NCBI RefSeq assembly: GCF_001908185.1
Contig: NZ_LGHM01000127.1
Span: 1 to 47,527, forward strand
Length of the DNA: 47,527 nt
Origin: Bradyrhizobium sp. AS23.2
GTDB lineage: Bacteria > Pseudomonadota > Alphaproteobacteria > Rhizobiales > Xanthobacteraceae
Direction: 5' to 3'
Program-made: the position numbers and the translations under genes
In this document: positions 24,512 to 33,311 of the stretch, piece by piece
Layout: each line of letters starts with the position of its first letter
How positions within the stretch are numbered: position 1 is the stretch's first letter
Notes under the pieces: generated by a model
Seen by the model: only the letters and a program-made list of their open reading frames with translations
Database searches by the model: none
Told to the model about the DNA's origin: nothing

Positions 24512-25156
24512 CTAGCTATTGGCGCCCACCATCACATCGATCGCGCCCTTCACGATCGCTTCCAGATCCTTGCGCGGGACACGCGCGCGCGCGCGGATGG
24601 CGATGGTGTGCACGGTTGCGGAGGCGAGCTGGGCCAGCACGGCGGGATCGGCGCTCTCCGGCAACTCGCCTTTTTCTTTTGCGCGGCGGAAGCAACTTGC
24701 AAAAGCCTTGTCGAGTTCGGTGAGGCCCTCGAGCACCATGGCGCGGATCTCGGGATCACCCACCGCTTCGGAGGCCGCGGTCACCACGGTGAAGCAGCCG
24801 CGCGGACCGCTCTCACCGGAGAGGTAGATGTTCAGCGCCGAGGCGAAGATGCGCTCCAGCCTCTGGCGCACCGGCATCTCCTGGCGAAAGATCTCCACCA
24901 TCGCGGCGCGGGCTTCCTCGCGATAGCGCTGGTAGCTCTTGATGTAGAGCTCGCGCTTGTCACCGAAGGCGCCGTAGAGGCTCGGCCGGTTCATGCCGGT
25001 GGCCTCGCTGAGATCGTCGAGCGAGGTCGCAGCAAAGCCCTGCCGGCGGAACAGATCGAGTGCCTTGCCAAGCGCGACGTCGGGCTCGTAGGCGCGCGGG
25101 CGGCCGCGACGCTTGGGGGGAGTGGCCACAGCCGGCGGCTTCGATTTTTGTACCAT
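24512..25156 (-). CDS. TetR/AcrR family regulator
   Basis: 214 residues. A basic N-terminus (PKRRGRPRAYEPDVALGKAL) precedes the helix-turn-helix (TSLDDLSEATGMNRPSLYGAFGDKRELY, about 44-70). The ligand domain contains GPRGCFTVVTAASEA, seen in regulators that sense electrophiles or xenobiotics. It is divergent from a glutathione transferase gene, with inverted GTACAAAAATC arms flanking the shared promoter; one arm lies in codons 2-5 of this gene. It probably represses both genes. Confidence 0.93.
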   Translation of the reverse strand: MVQKSKPPAVATPPKRRGRPRAYEPDVALGKALDLFRRQGFAATSLDDLSEATGMNRPSLYGAFGDKRELYIKSYQRYREEARAAMVEIFRQEMPVRQRLERIFASALNIYLSGESGPRGCFTVVTAASEAVGDPEIRAMVLEGLTELDKAFASCFRRAKEKGELPESADPAVLAQLASATVHTIAIRARARVPRKDLEAIVKGAIDVMVGANS

Positions 25157-25209
25157 TTCGCAATTTAATCCTTGACCGACGATATATTATGCAAGACAGT
25201 ACAAAAATC
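25143..25209. promoter_or_regulatory. Inverted 11-bp arms flanking the tetR/GST divergent promoter
   Basis: GATTTTTGTAC (25143-25153) and GTACAAAAATC (25199-25209) are exact inverse copies 45 bases apart. The A/T-rich sequence between them (TTTAATCCTTGACC, TATATTAT) should hold both promoters. The arms could be two operator half-units. Confidence 0.55.
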
Positions 25210-25272
25210 AATCTGGCCAGGTTGAGCGACACTCCAAAAGTCACACCAAGGAATTGCCCAAGGAGCCCCAAG

Positions 25273-25917
25273 ATGGATCTTTATTTCTCGCCGCTCGCCT
25301 GTTCGATGGCGACCCGCGTTGCGCTGTACGAAGCCGGCGCCGAGGCGAATTATCTCGAAGTCGATCCGCCGACGAAGAAGGTGCTGAGCGACGGCTCCGA
25401 CTTCCGTAACGTGAACCCGATCGGCCTCGTGCCGACGCTGCGCACCGATGAAGGCGTGGTGCTGACCGAGAATGCGGCGATCCTGCAATATGTCGCAGAC
25501 CGCTTCCCGCAATCTGGTCTGGGCGCAGCACAGGGCATTGATCGCACGCGTCTGCATCAATGGCTCTGCTTCATCGGCACCGAGCTACACAAGGGCCTGT
25601 TCGTCCCCGTGCTCGACCGCAAGGCGCCGCAGGAAGCAAAAGCCTACGTGCTGGAGAAGAACCTGTCGCGGCTCGACTATCTCGACAAGTACCTGGAGGG
25701 ACGCGACTTCCTGCTCGACCATTTCAGTGTGGCTGACGCCTATCTCGTCACGGTCATCAACTGGACCATGGCGACGCCGCCGATCGAGCTTGCGAAATGG
25801 CCGAACCTGAAGGCCTATTACGAGCGCCTGCGCCAGCGCCCCTCGATCGCGAAGGCGATTGCGGAAGAGTTCGAGCTGTACAAGGCCGAGCAGGCGCGGA
25901 AGAAGGCGGCAGCCTAA
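25273..25917 (+). CDS. Glutathione S-transferase
   Basis: 214 residues from the ATG at 25273 (AGGAG seven bases upstream). The thioredoxin-like N-terminal domain starts MDLYFSPLACSMATRVALYEAG, with SPLACS at the catalytic Ser/Cys position as in beta-class enzymes, and has NPIGLVPTL and the glutathione-binding LTENAAILQYV. The helical C-terminal domain has FSVADAYL. It conjugates or reduces electrophiles with glutathione. Divergent from a TetR regulator, so probably induced by its ligand. A terminator follows at 25949. Confidence 0.95.
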   Translation: MDLYFSPLACSMATRVALYEAGAEANYLEVDPPTKKVLSDGSDFRNVNPIGLVPTLRTDEGVVLTENAAILQYVADRFPQSGLGAAQGIDRTRLHQWLCFIGTELHKGLFVPVLDRKAPQEAKAYVLEKNLSRLDYLDKYLEGRDFLLDHFSVADAYLVTVINWTMATPPIELAKWPNLKAYYERLRQRPSIAKAIAEEFELYKAEQARKKAAA

Positions 25918-25948
25918 GGCCGAAGCCATATCTGATGTTTCACATAGC

Positions 25949-25986
25949 GACGTCGTCCCGGCTGGGCCGGGAAGGCGTCGTTCTTT
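25949..25986 (+). terminator. Terminator after GST
   Basis: TCCCGGC-tgg-GCCGGGA (25956-25972), with outer GACG/CGTC pairing, followed by TTCTTTC. It may also serve the XoxJ-like gene on the other strand. Confidence 0.65.
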
Positions 25987-25998
25987 CGAGCAATTCAG

Positions 25999-26766
25999 CT
26001 ATTTCGGCGCTTGCAGCACGATCCCATAGTGGCCGTATATCCGGTCGATTGTACCGTCGTTGCGCAGCCGTTCCAGTGCCCGGTCGATGGCTTCGCGCAG
26101 CGCATCATCCGGACGGACCATGCCGACAGCGACATTCCAGTTGAGATCGGCCACGCTCTCGTCGCGATCCAGTATTCGGAGTGCCTTGTCCGGATGCGTC
26201 AGATTGAAATAGCTCGCCGCGGTGGGCGTGACCGCGGCGGCATCGATGTCATGATTTGACACCGCATCGAGGCTGTCGGTCTCGAAGCCGAACGTCGATG
26301 TTGGTACGCGCCGCTGACCGATGATCATGGCTGCGACGGATCCGACCTGCACTCCCACCTTGGTAGATTCGTTGAGGCTCTTGAACGAGGTCAGCGCGCT
26401 GGAGGACGGCACCGCGAGCGCGACGCCCGTGCGATAGTACGGTTTAGATATCCTCAAGCGGGTTTCGCCTTGCGCCTCGCGATCGGCGATGATGTCGAGC
26501 ACGATGTCACAGCCGGCGCTGCGCATCTGGTACTGTGTGATGATCCAATCGGGCCTGAGCGAGACGCCAAGCTCGCGCGCGAGCGCGTGGCCCAACTCGA
26601 TCTGAAACCCCGGAGGGTTACCGGCCTTGTTGGCGAAGGGCAGCGAGTTGGGGTGGGCGCACAGTCCGAGCGCGCCGGACTCGCGGATCGCATCAAGGGA
26701 ACGGGCCTGCGCCACATTGGTAAGTCCGAGCAGGGCGCCGACCACGAGGAGGAGACAGGTCTTCAT
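25999..26766 (-). CDS. XoxJ/MoxJ-like periplasmic binding protein
   Basis: 255 residues. A signal peptide (ending VAQARS) precedes a type II substrate-binding fold that begins LDAIRESGALGLCAHPNSLPFANK, as in the quinoprotein-dehydrogenase-associated family. VGVQVGSVAAMIIG and the HDIDAAAVTPTAASYF region match periplasmic binding proteins. XoxJ/MoxJ proteins are thought to help mature the PQQ dehydrogenase rather than import a solute. It is the last of three genes after the PQQ dehydrogenase and cytochrome c. Confidence 0.88.
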   Translation of the reverse strand: MKTCLLLVVGALLGLTNVAQARSLDAIRESGALGLCAHPNSLPFANKAGNPPGFQIELGHALARELGVSLRPDWIITQYQMRSAGCDIVLDIIADREAQGETRLRISKPYYRTGVALAVPSSSALTSFKSLNESTKVGVQVGSVAAMIIGQRRVPTSTFGFETDSLDAVSNHDIDAAAVTPTAASYFNLTHPDKALRILDRDESVADLNWNVAVGMVRPDDALREAIDRALERLRNDGTIDRIYGHYGIVLQAPK

Positions 26767-26802
26767 GAGATTTCCGGTGCAGATCAGTACTGGTTTCCCG
26801 GT

Positions 26803-27156
26803 TTAGCCTTCGTGTGGCTTCAGGGCGCGGATGTACTTGATAATATCGTCGATCTGCGCATCGCTGAACGTTTCGCCGAAGGCGGGCATCGCGCCCTCCT
26901 TACCGTTCTTGATGCGGTTGCGGATGAAGTCGTCATCCCGCTTGGTGTCCATGAGCTGCGGTCCCTTGCCGGCAGCGCGACCGCCGTCGGAGTGACACCA
27001 GCCACAGGTCGTCGCGAACAACTGTCCGACATCGACCTGTCCACTATCCGGCGCGGGCGGAGGAGGCTGCTGCGCGCGAGAAGGCAAGACTGAAATCGTG
27101 AGAAGCGCGGCAAGTGTCGACGTCGACAACGTCGTGATGTCCCGAGCCAATCGCAT
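26803..27156 (-). CDS. Periplasmic c-type cytochrome
   Basis: 117 residues. A signal peptide ending SRAQ is followed by a Pro-rich linker and one heme site, CGWCH (about 51-55), with the axial Met in AMPAFGETFSDAQIDDIIKYI. Class I cytochrome c, probably the electron acceptor of the adjacent PQQ dehydrogenase (the role of XoxG or CycB). Same strand, between the dehydrogenase and the XoxJ-like gene. Confidence 0.93.
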   Translation of the reverse strand: MRLARDITTLSTSTLAALLTISVLPSRAQQPPPPAPDSGQVDVGQLFATTCGWCHSDGGRAAGKGPQLMDTKRDDDFIRNRIKNGKEGAMPAFGETFSDAQIDDIIKYIRALKPHEG

Positions 27157-27262
27157 ACCGGCTAAACCTACCTCTCAGGAATCCAATGCGTCGCGGCGCA
27201 TCAGCTCCGCTTCGATGGGAGGGAGCGGCGTCACGTCGCTCCCTCCCGGCGTCACGATGGCC

Positions 27263-28979
27263 TTATCTCAGACTGTAGACGACGAGCGCGCCGTCGTCGC
27301 GCGGCATGCTCTTGTAGACACCGCCGAAGGTCGGCGCGTAGTCATCCGAAGCCATGCCGCCGAAGCCGGCGACGACGGCGACGTACTGCTTGCCGTTGAC
27401 GGCATAGCTGATGATGCCGCCCTGATGGCCGGTGCCGTCGCCGTGACTCCACAGCTCGGCGCCGGAGTCGGCATCGTAGGCATGAACTGTGCCTCGCGAA
27501 TCCGGCACGAACACCAGATTGCCTCCGGTCGACAATACGCTTCCGAGCGGTGGCTCAGGGAAGCGGACTTCCCACTTCTTGGCGCCGGTGATGGGGTCGC
27601 GCGCGTCGAGATGGCCATAGATCTCTCCGCCGGGGGGGCGGCGTGATCTTGAAGTCGGCGCCGATGTTGAGCTGGGCCTGAGGAGCAACGATCGGGGTCG
27701 TCTTCTGAACTTCGAGGTTCATGCACCATTCCTGGCCGAGCTTGTAATAGAGCCCCGTCTTCGGGTTGTACGAACCGGAGTTCCAGCTCACCCCACCGGA
27801 AATGTGCGGGCACAACGGCTCGGAAACCTTGCCGGCGGAGAAGTCGCGACGGCCGATCAGCGCACCCGTCTTGGGATCAATGTCCTTGACGAAATTGCTG
27901 TTCTGCGTGATCCGCCAGACGTTCTTGACGCCGAGGTTGCGGTCATAGACGAAGATGTATCCACTCTTGTTCGGATGGACGACGTATTTCTGGCCGTCGC
28001 GATCGAGCATCACGAACTCGCCGACCGCGCTATCGAAGTCCCAGGCGTCGTGAGGCAGTTCCTGGTGATATGATTTCAGCTTGCCGGTATCGATATCGAG
28101 CGCGATCACCGAGGTGGTGTAGAGATTGTCTCCCGGACGCGCGCCTTGCGTCTTGTAGTCGGCCCCCGACCAGTCGTAGAGCGGCGCCGGATTGGCAGTG
28201 CCCCACAGGACCGCGTTGTTCTCGGCATCGTAGGTACCCGGCATCCAGCCGCCGCCACCGCCGGTACGCCAGGAGTCATTGCCCCAGGTCTTCATGGCCT
28301 CGTCGGTGCCGGCAACCGTCAGGAATTCCCATTTCTTCTTGCCGGTGGCAGCATCAACACCGAAGATCGGGCCCCGGCCCGGCCATTCGCCCCCCTGCGC
28401 GCCGATCACCACCGTGCCTTTGGCATAAAGCGGCGCTCCGGTGAACCCAACGGTCAGCTTCTGGGAATCGATCAGCTTGGTGTCCCACATGACCTTTCCG
28501 CTCTTCATGTCGAGCGCGATGAGACGGCCATCCATTGTCCCCACATAGACCTTTCCCTCGCCGAGTGCGACGCCGCGATTGTAGGGCGAATGGGTCTGCC
28601 GCGCGATCAAGGCTTCATCCAGCTCGGGGAAGTAGGACCAGATCACCTCGCCGGTAGCGCCGTTCAGCGCAAAGGTGCGGCTATAGGAGCCGGTGTAGTA
28701 GAGCACGCCATCGGCCGCGAGCGGCATCGATTGCAGCCCTCGCGTCGAACGTCCGGGGATGTGGATCCAGGCGACACCCAGATTGCTCACATTGCCGGCG
28801 TTGATCTGTGAGAGGGGGCTGTAGTGATACGACTTGTACGAGCCGTGATAGGTGAGCCAATCGTTCTGACCGGCGGCATCGATCCGGGCAGTATCCACGG
28901 CTTGAGCCCACGCCGCCGACGTCGCAAGTGTCGCAGCGACGAGAACAGGTAAGCCCGAGTTAAGCCATTGCTTCCTCAT
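27263..28979 (-). pseudogene. PQQ-dependent methanol/ethanol-type dehydrogenase with a single-base frameshift
   Basis: Without the shift the product would be 571 residues, a normal length. A signal peptide (ending AAWAQA) is followed by an eight-bladed propeller with tryptophan-docking repeats (GKVYVGTMDGRLIALDMKSG, GWMPGTYD, RPGDNLYTTSVIALD, GGNLVFVPDSRGTVHAYD). No heme domain, so it is a quinoprotein. The frame breaks at a run of seven G (27632-27638, plus strand): ITPPP should continue GGEIYGHL, but the main frame reads RRRDLW and stops at 27555, while the rest is intact in the next frame to 27263. One base too many explains it. The ATG at 28979 has GGGAGGAA upstream. Calcium or lanthanide use cannot be decided. 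Confidence 0.9.
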
Positions 28980-29164
28980 GTGCACTTCCTCCCGCTTGTG
29001 TCTGTTGATTGCGTCTTGCAAGCGCCGGTGCGAGGGGTATTTGCAATTCAGTACACGTCGATAGTTCTCCGAACCGCCAACAGATGTCCCCCTCTTTCGG
29101 CGCACATCGCCAAAGGAGCTACGTTCACTGGAGTGGTTGCTGTTGTACTTCTGCTAGCAGGCAT

Positions 29165-29192
29165 AGCGTACGCCGGATCACAGTGCGTGCAA
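29165..29192 (-). promoter_or_regulatory. Candidate promoter of the PQQ dehydrogenase operon
   Basis: Minus strand: TTGCAC (29187-29192), 16 bases, TACGCT (29165-29170). It lies downstream of the hairpin at 29241-29263. If active, the dehydrogenase can be transcribed without the poly-Cys leader. Confidence 0.4.
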
Positions 29193-29240
29193 AGACGGAA
29201 TGCGCGCACGGCGTGAATTTGACGCGCGAGGGCGAATTTG

Positions 29241-29263
29241 AAACGGCAGCAACGCTGCCGTTT
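29241..29263. terminator. Perfect 10-bp hairpin between poly-Cys ORF and dehydrogenase
   Basis: AAACGGCAGC-aac-GCTGCCGTTT. On the minus strand it follows the poly-Cys stop by about 83 bases and ends in GTTTC; on the plus strand it is followed by TGTCTC. It looks like a terminator or attenuator stem in the dehydrogenase leader. Confidence 0.6.
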
Positions 29264-29346
29264 TGTCTCAATCGACAAATCCCGGACTGAAGCGGGCAAG
29301 TCGCAAAGCACTTTCGGCACGATCGCGTCACTGCCCGGCCCGATCG

Positions 29347-29388
29347 TTAGCAGCAGCAGCAGCAGCAGCACGAAGTCGAGATCATCAT
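29347..29388 (-). CDS. Poly-cysteine short ORF (candidate leader peptide)
   Basis: A 13-codon frame reads MMISTSCCCCCCC and stops with TAA directly after seven consecutive TGC codons. It starts with two adjacent ATGs at 29388, without a visible Shine-Dalgarno, so it might be translated from a leaderless message. It lies 368 bases upstream of the PQQ dehydrogenase start, on the same strand, with a strong hairpin in between. Poly-cysteine leader ORFs act as cysteine-responsive attenuators in mycobacteria; the same logic here is inference. A simple AGC repeat read by chance is the alternative. Confidence 0.5.
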   Translation of the reverse strand: MMISTSCCCCCCC

Positions 29389-29425
29389 GACGAGATAGAA
29401 CGGCGACGCAGGCGATAGAGCCACC

Positions 29426-31084
29426 TCACCCCGCGTGCCCATAGATCGCCAGGGCATTTTCTGAAGACACCAGCCCGCTCTCGACATCGTCCCTCACCGC
29501 CGCGCGATCGCGCATCGTGGGCGCACCGATGCCGGCACCGCCGGGTGTCATCACGACCAGCCGATCATCCGGCGGAACGGTCTGAAAGCCCTTGCCACGC
29601 ATCTTCTGTCCGGACTTCAGGCCGACATAGCCGGCCTCGCCATCCCGGCCGCCATCGCGCCCGCGTGGCGGATGATCGATGCGGTCGAACGCCGCCAGGA
29701 TGTCGAAGGGCGCGTCGATGCCCGTGCCGACCTCGATGATCTGGCCGAGGCCGCCGCGGGTGCGCCCTGCTCCGCCGGAATCCGGACGCAGCTCCTTGCG
29801 CCAGAACATCAGCGGCGTCTGCGTCTCCGCGATCTCGACCGGCGTGCCGCGCACGCCGCTGGGATAGGCGGTGGCGGAGAGCCCGTCCTTGCCGAAGCGC
29901 GCGCCGGTGCCGCCGTTGCTGGTCACGGCCATTGAGAACCCGTAATTGCCGCCGACGCCCGAGCGGGTCTGTCCGCGGACGTTGAGATTCCACAGGCACG
30001 AGGTGCCTTCCGCCGGGACGCGCTCCGGAATGATCTGGCGCAGGCAGCCGAACACCACGTCGGGCAGCATCTGGCCGATGATGTGGCGGGAGGCGACAGG
30101 CGCGGGCTTTGGCGCATTGAGGATCGCGCCCGCGGGCGCCGACACCGTCAGCGGCGAGAGCGAGCCGGCATTGTTCGGGATCTGCGATGCGACGACACAG
30201 CCGAGGCCGAACACGGTGTAGGCCGTCGTATAGGACAAGGGAACGTTAATACCGAACCTCGATGCGGCCGAGGTGCCGTCGAAATCGACATGAATGCCCT
30301 CTTCCGAAATCGTCAGCGTCGCGGCCAGCGTGACCGGCGCGTCATAGCCGTCGACGACCATGCTGTTGCGCCAGCTTCCCTTCGGCAGCTTCGCGATCTC
30401 GGCAAGCACGGCCTCGCGCGAGCGGTCGCAGATGTAGTCGCCGAGCTCGTCGAGCGTGTCGATGCCGAACTCAGCCATCATCTCGACCAGGCGCTCGCAG
30501 CCGACGTCGTTGCAGCCGGCCAGCGAATAGGTGTCGCCCTCGGTGTCGATCGGCAGCCGCGTGTTGGTACGGATCATCGCCATCAGCGTCTCGTTGACGA
30601 CGCCCTGGTCGATCAGCTTCAGCATGGGGATGTAGAGCCCCTCCATAAACACGTCGGTGGCGTCGGGTCCGAAGCCGATGCCGCCAATGTCCATCAGATG
30701 GCTGGTGCAGGAGAACAGCGCGACGACCTTGCCGTCCTTGAAGCACGGCGTGGTGACGACGAAATCATTGAGATGGCCGGTGCCCATCCAGGGGTCGTTG
30801 GTGATGTAGGCATCGCCCTCCTTCATCGTCTCAAGCGGGAAATGTGCGATGAAGTGCTTGACCGATTCCGCCATCGAATTGACGTGACCGGGCGTGCCGG
30901 TCACCGCCTGCGCCAGCATCCGTCCCCTAAGGTCGAACACGCCGGCGGAGAGGTCGCCGCATTCGCGCACGATCGGGCTGAAGGCTGTGCGGAGCAGCAC
31001 CTGCGCCTGCTCCTCGACCACGGCGATCAGCCGGTGCCACATGATCTGAAGGTCGATCAGGCTCGCGCCGCTTGCCTTGCTCAT
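29426..31084 (-). CDS. hyuB: Hydantoinase B / oxoprolinase subunit
   Basis: 552 residues, normal for HyuB. The start LQIMWHRLIAVVEEQAQVLLRTAFSPIVRECGD, the ND-rich motif YITNDPWMGTGHLNDFVV, and the late GGAGRTRGGLGQ are family signatures. With HyuA it forms an ATP-dependent amidohydrolase that opens hydantoins or 5-oxoproline-type rings. It starts two bases after the hyuA stop, so the two are translated together. A nucleobase permease is encoded a few kilobases upstream and may supply substrate. Confidence 0.95.
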   Translation of the reverse strand: MSKASGASLIDLQIMWHRLIAVVEEQAQVLLRTAFSPIVRECGDLSAGVFDLRGRMLAQAVTGTPGHVNSMAESVKHFIAHFPLETMKEGDAYITNDPWMGTGHLNDFVVTTPCFKDGKVVALFSCTSHLMDIGGIGFGPDATDVFMEGLYIPMLKLIDQGVVNETLMAMIRTNTRLPIDTEGDTYSLAGCNDVGCERLVEMMAEFGIDTLDELGDYICDRSREAVLAEIAKLPKGSWRNSMVVDGYDAPVTLAATLTISEEGIHVDFDGTSAASRFGINVPLSYTTAYTVFGLGCVVASQIPNNAGSLSPLTVSAPAGAILNAPKPAPVASRHIIGQMLPDVVFGCLRQIIPERVPAEGTSCLWNLNVRGQTRSGVGGNYGFSMAVTSNGGTGARFGKDGLSATAYPSGVRGTPVEIAETQTPLMFWRKELRPDSGGAGRTRGGLGQIIEVGTGIDAPFDILAAFDRIDHPPRGRDGGRDGEAGYVGLKSGQKMRGKGFQTVPPDDRLVVMTPGGAGIGAPTMRDRAAVRDDVESGLVSSENALAIYGHAG

Positions 31085-31086
31085 AA

Positions 31087-33171
31087 TTAGGCCGCCTTTC
31101 GTTCCATGACGATGCTGCCGGCACCGTCGATATGGGCGTCAAAACTCGTGGAGACGAAGGTTGATGTCTCGTCCTCTGCGATCACGGCGGGACCTGCGAT
31201 GGTCGTGCCCGGCGCCATGTCCTCGCGGCGATAGAGCGGGATCTCAATCACCTCGCCTGCGCGGCCGTCAAAGAATTTGCGGCTGCCGGAGGCCTTACCC
31301 GCCGGCTTGCGCGCGACGGCCGCAACCGCGGGCGGATTGCGCGCCTCGGTGCTCGCGAGCACCGACCAGCTCAGGACCTCGATCGCGGCGCCCGGGATCG
31401 GCCGCTCGAACATCGCAGAATAGTCCGCCTCGAACTTCTGGCGCAGGCCGGCGAGATCGCTCCCCGTCAACCGCCGGTTCGGCAGCTCGACCGTGATCTC
31501 GTGGCCCTGGCCGACATAGCGCATGAAGGCGGCGCGGCGCTCGCGCACCGGTGCGCCGGCTGCGCCGGGCTCGACCAGCGCGCGCGCTTCGACCGCCATC
31601 TCCTGCAAGAGATCGGAAACCGCCTCGGTGTCGAAATCGTCGAGCCGGACGTGTCGGCTGCGCACCAGCTCATAGGCGATGGGAGCCGCGAGGAAGCCAA
31701 CGGCAGAACCGACACCGGCATTCGACGGCACGATCACCCTGGAGACGCCGATCTTCTCGGCCACACGCGCCGCATGCAACGGCGCGGCGCCGCCGAACGC
31801 GATCAGCGTATGCTGGCCGACAATCTCACCGCGCTCGACCGCATGCACGCGCGCGGCGCTCGCCATGTTCTCGCAGACGACCTCATGCACGGCATAAGCC
31901 GCGGTTTCCGCCGACAGACCCAGCGGCTCGCCGACGTCGCGGAGCAGCGCCTGCTTCGAAAGCTCGGGGCTGAGCTTGATCGTGCCGGCCGCAAAGGCGT
32001 CGGGATCGATCATGCCGAGGGCTACGTCCGCATCCGTCACCGCCGGACGCTGGCCGCCGCGGCCGTAGCAGGCGGGCCCGGGCTCCGACGAGGCGCTCTC
32101 GGGCCCGACGGTGACGCGCTTCATCGCGTCGACATGCGCGATCGAGCCGCCGCCGGCGCCGATCTCGACCATCTCGATCACGGGGATGCGCACCGGCAGG
32201 CCGGAGCCTTTGAGGAAGCGCGCCGCACGATCGACCTCGAACACGCGCGAAGTCTCAGGCTGGAATTTCTCGATCAGGCAGATTTTTGCGGTGGTGCCGC
32301 CCATGTCAAAGGACAACACCTTGCGCTCGCCGAGGCGCGCCGCGATCTGCGCCGCGAAGATCGCGCCGCCGGCAGGGCCGGACTCGACGAGACGCACGGG
32401 AAAACGCCGCGCCGTCTCGATCGACGTCACGCCGCCACCGGACGTGACGAGATAGATCGCGCCGCGGAACTGCTCGACCTGCAAGGCGTGGGCCATGCGG
32501 GCGAGATAGCCGTCGATCAGCGGCTGCACATAGGCGTTGGCGACGGCGGTCGATGTGCGCTCATATTCCCGGATCTCCGGGCACACGGCGGAGGACACCG
32601 TCACGGAGATGCCGGGCATCTCTTCGGCGAGGATCGCGGCCGCGCGGCGCTCGTGCTCGGGATTGACGTAGGAGTGCAGGAAGGCAATCGCGACGCTCTC
32701 GACGTTCAGCGCACGCAGTTTCGGCGCGAGCGCGCGCACCGCGGCCTCATCCAGCGGCAGGCGGACCGCGCCATGGGCGTCGATGCGCTCGGGGACGGTG
32801 AAGCGCAGGGATCGCGGCGCCAGCGGCTTCGGCTTGTCGATGCTGAGATCGTACTGGTCGTAGCGGCTCTCGGTGCCGATATCGAGCACGTCGCGGAAGC
32901 CGTTCGTGGCGATCAGCGCCGTCTTGGCGCCGCGCCGCTCGATGATGGCGTTGGTCGCGAGCGTGGTGCCGTGAATGAAGACGTCGATGTCGCTGACATG
33001 CGCGCGCGCGTCAGCGAGAATGAGACGCATCCCGTCCAGCACCGCCTGCTCGGGCCGCTGCGGCGTGGTCAACACCTTGCGCGTCTTGCGCACCTCACCC
33101 ACGTCCAGCACGATGTCGGTGAACGTGCCGCCGATATCCACGGCAAGGCGCACCTCGGCTCCCTCAAGCAT
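31087..33171 (-). CDS. hyuA: Hydantoinase A / oxoprolinase subunit
   Basis: 694 residues from the ATG at 33171, which has GGAG upstream; earlier codons in frame are not family-like. The ATP-binding fold shows RLAVDIGGTFTDIVLD at the N-terminus, HGTTLATNAIIERRG, and DMGGTTAKICLI in the second half; GAGGGSIAHVD follows. This is the ATPase half of N-methylhydantoinase / 5-oxoprolinase. Substrate not predictable; N-methylhydantoin, hydantoins from purine or pyrimidine breakdown, and 5-oxoproline are the candidates. Confidence 0.95.
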   Translation of the reverse strand: MLEGAEVRLAVDIGGTFTDIVLDVGEVRKTRKVLTTPQRPEQAVLDGMRLILADARAHVSDIDVFIHGTTLATNAIIERRGAKTALIATNGFRDVLDIGTESRYDQYDLSIDKPKPLAPRSLRFTVPERIDAHGAVRLPLDEAAVRALAPKLRALNVESVAIAFLHSYVNPEHERRAAAILAEEMPGISVTVSSAVCPEIREYERTSTAVANAYVQPLIDGYLARMAHALQVEQFRGAIYLVTSGGGVTSIETARRFPVRLVESGPAGGAIFAAQIAARLGERKVLSFDMGGTTAKICLIEKFQPETSRVFEVDRAARFLKGSGLPVRIPVIEMVEIGAGGGSIAHVDAMKRVTVGPESASSEPGPACYGRGGQRPAVTDADVALGMIDPDAFAAGTIKLSPELSKQALLRDVGEPLGLSAETAAYAVHEVVCENMASAARVHAVERGEIVGQHTLIAFGGAAPLHAARVAEKIGVSRVIVPSNAGVGSAVGFLAAPIAYELVRSRHVRLDDFDTEAVSDLLQEMAVEARALVEPGAAGAPVRERRAAFMRYVGQGHEITVELPNRRLTGSDLAGLRQKFEADYSAMFERPIPGAAIEVLSWSVLASTEARNPPAVAAVARKPAGKASGSRKFFDGRAGEVIEIPLYRREDMAPGTTIAGPAVIAEDETSTFVSTSFDAHIDGAGSIVMERKAA

Positions 33172-33311
33172 TCCAAAATTCTCCGTGCTGATCGTCAGAC
33201 TGGGGTCGAAACCGCAGCAATTTTCATACCAGCGGCGGCGCAAATGGTGAAGCCGCCGGGGCCGGTTTCGTGGCACCTATGCGATAGGAGAGTGCTCGCG
33301 ACGCCGGCCGC

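Noticed and set aside
29048..29371. Minus-strand frame reading the AGC repeat as a poly-Leu start
   Set aside because: GTG start without ribosome site, product without sense after the repeat, and it overlaps the hairpin. The poly-Cys frame ends neatly with the repeat and is the better candidate.
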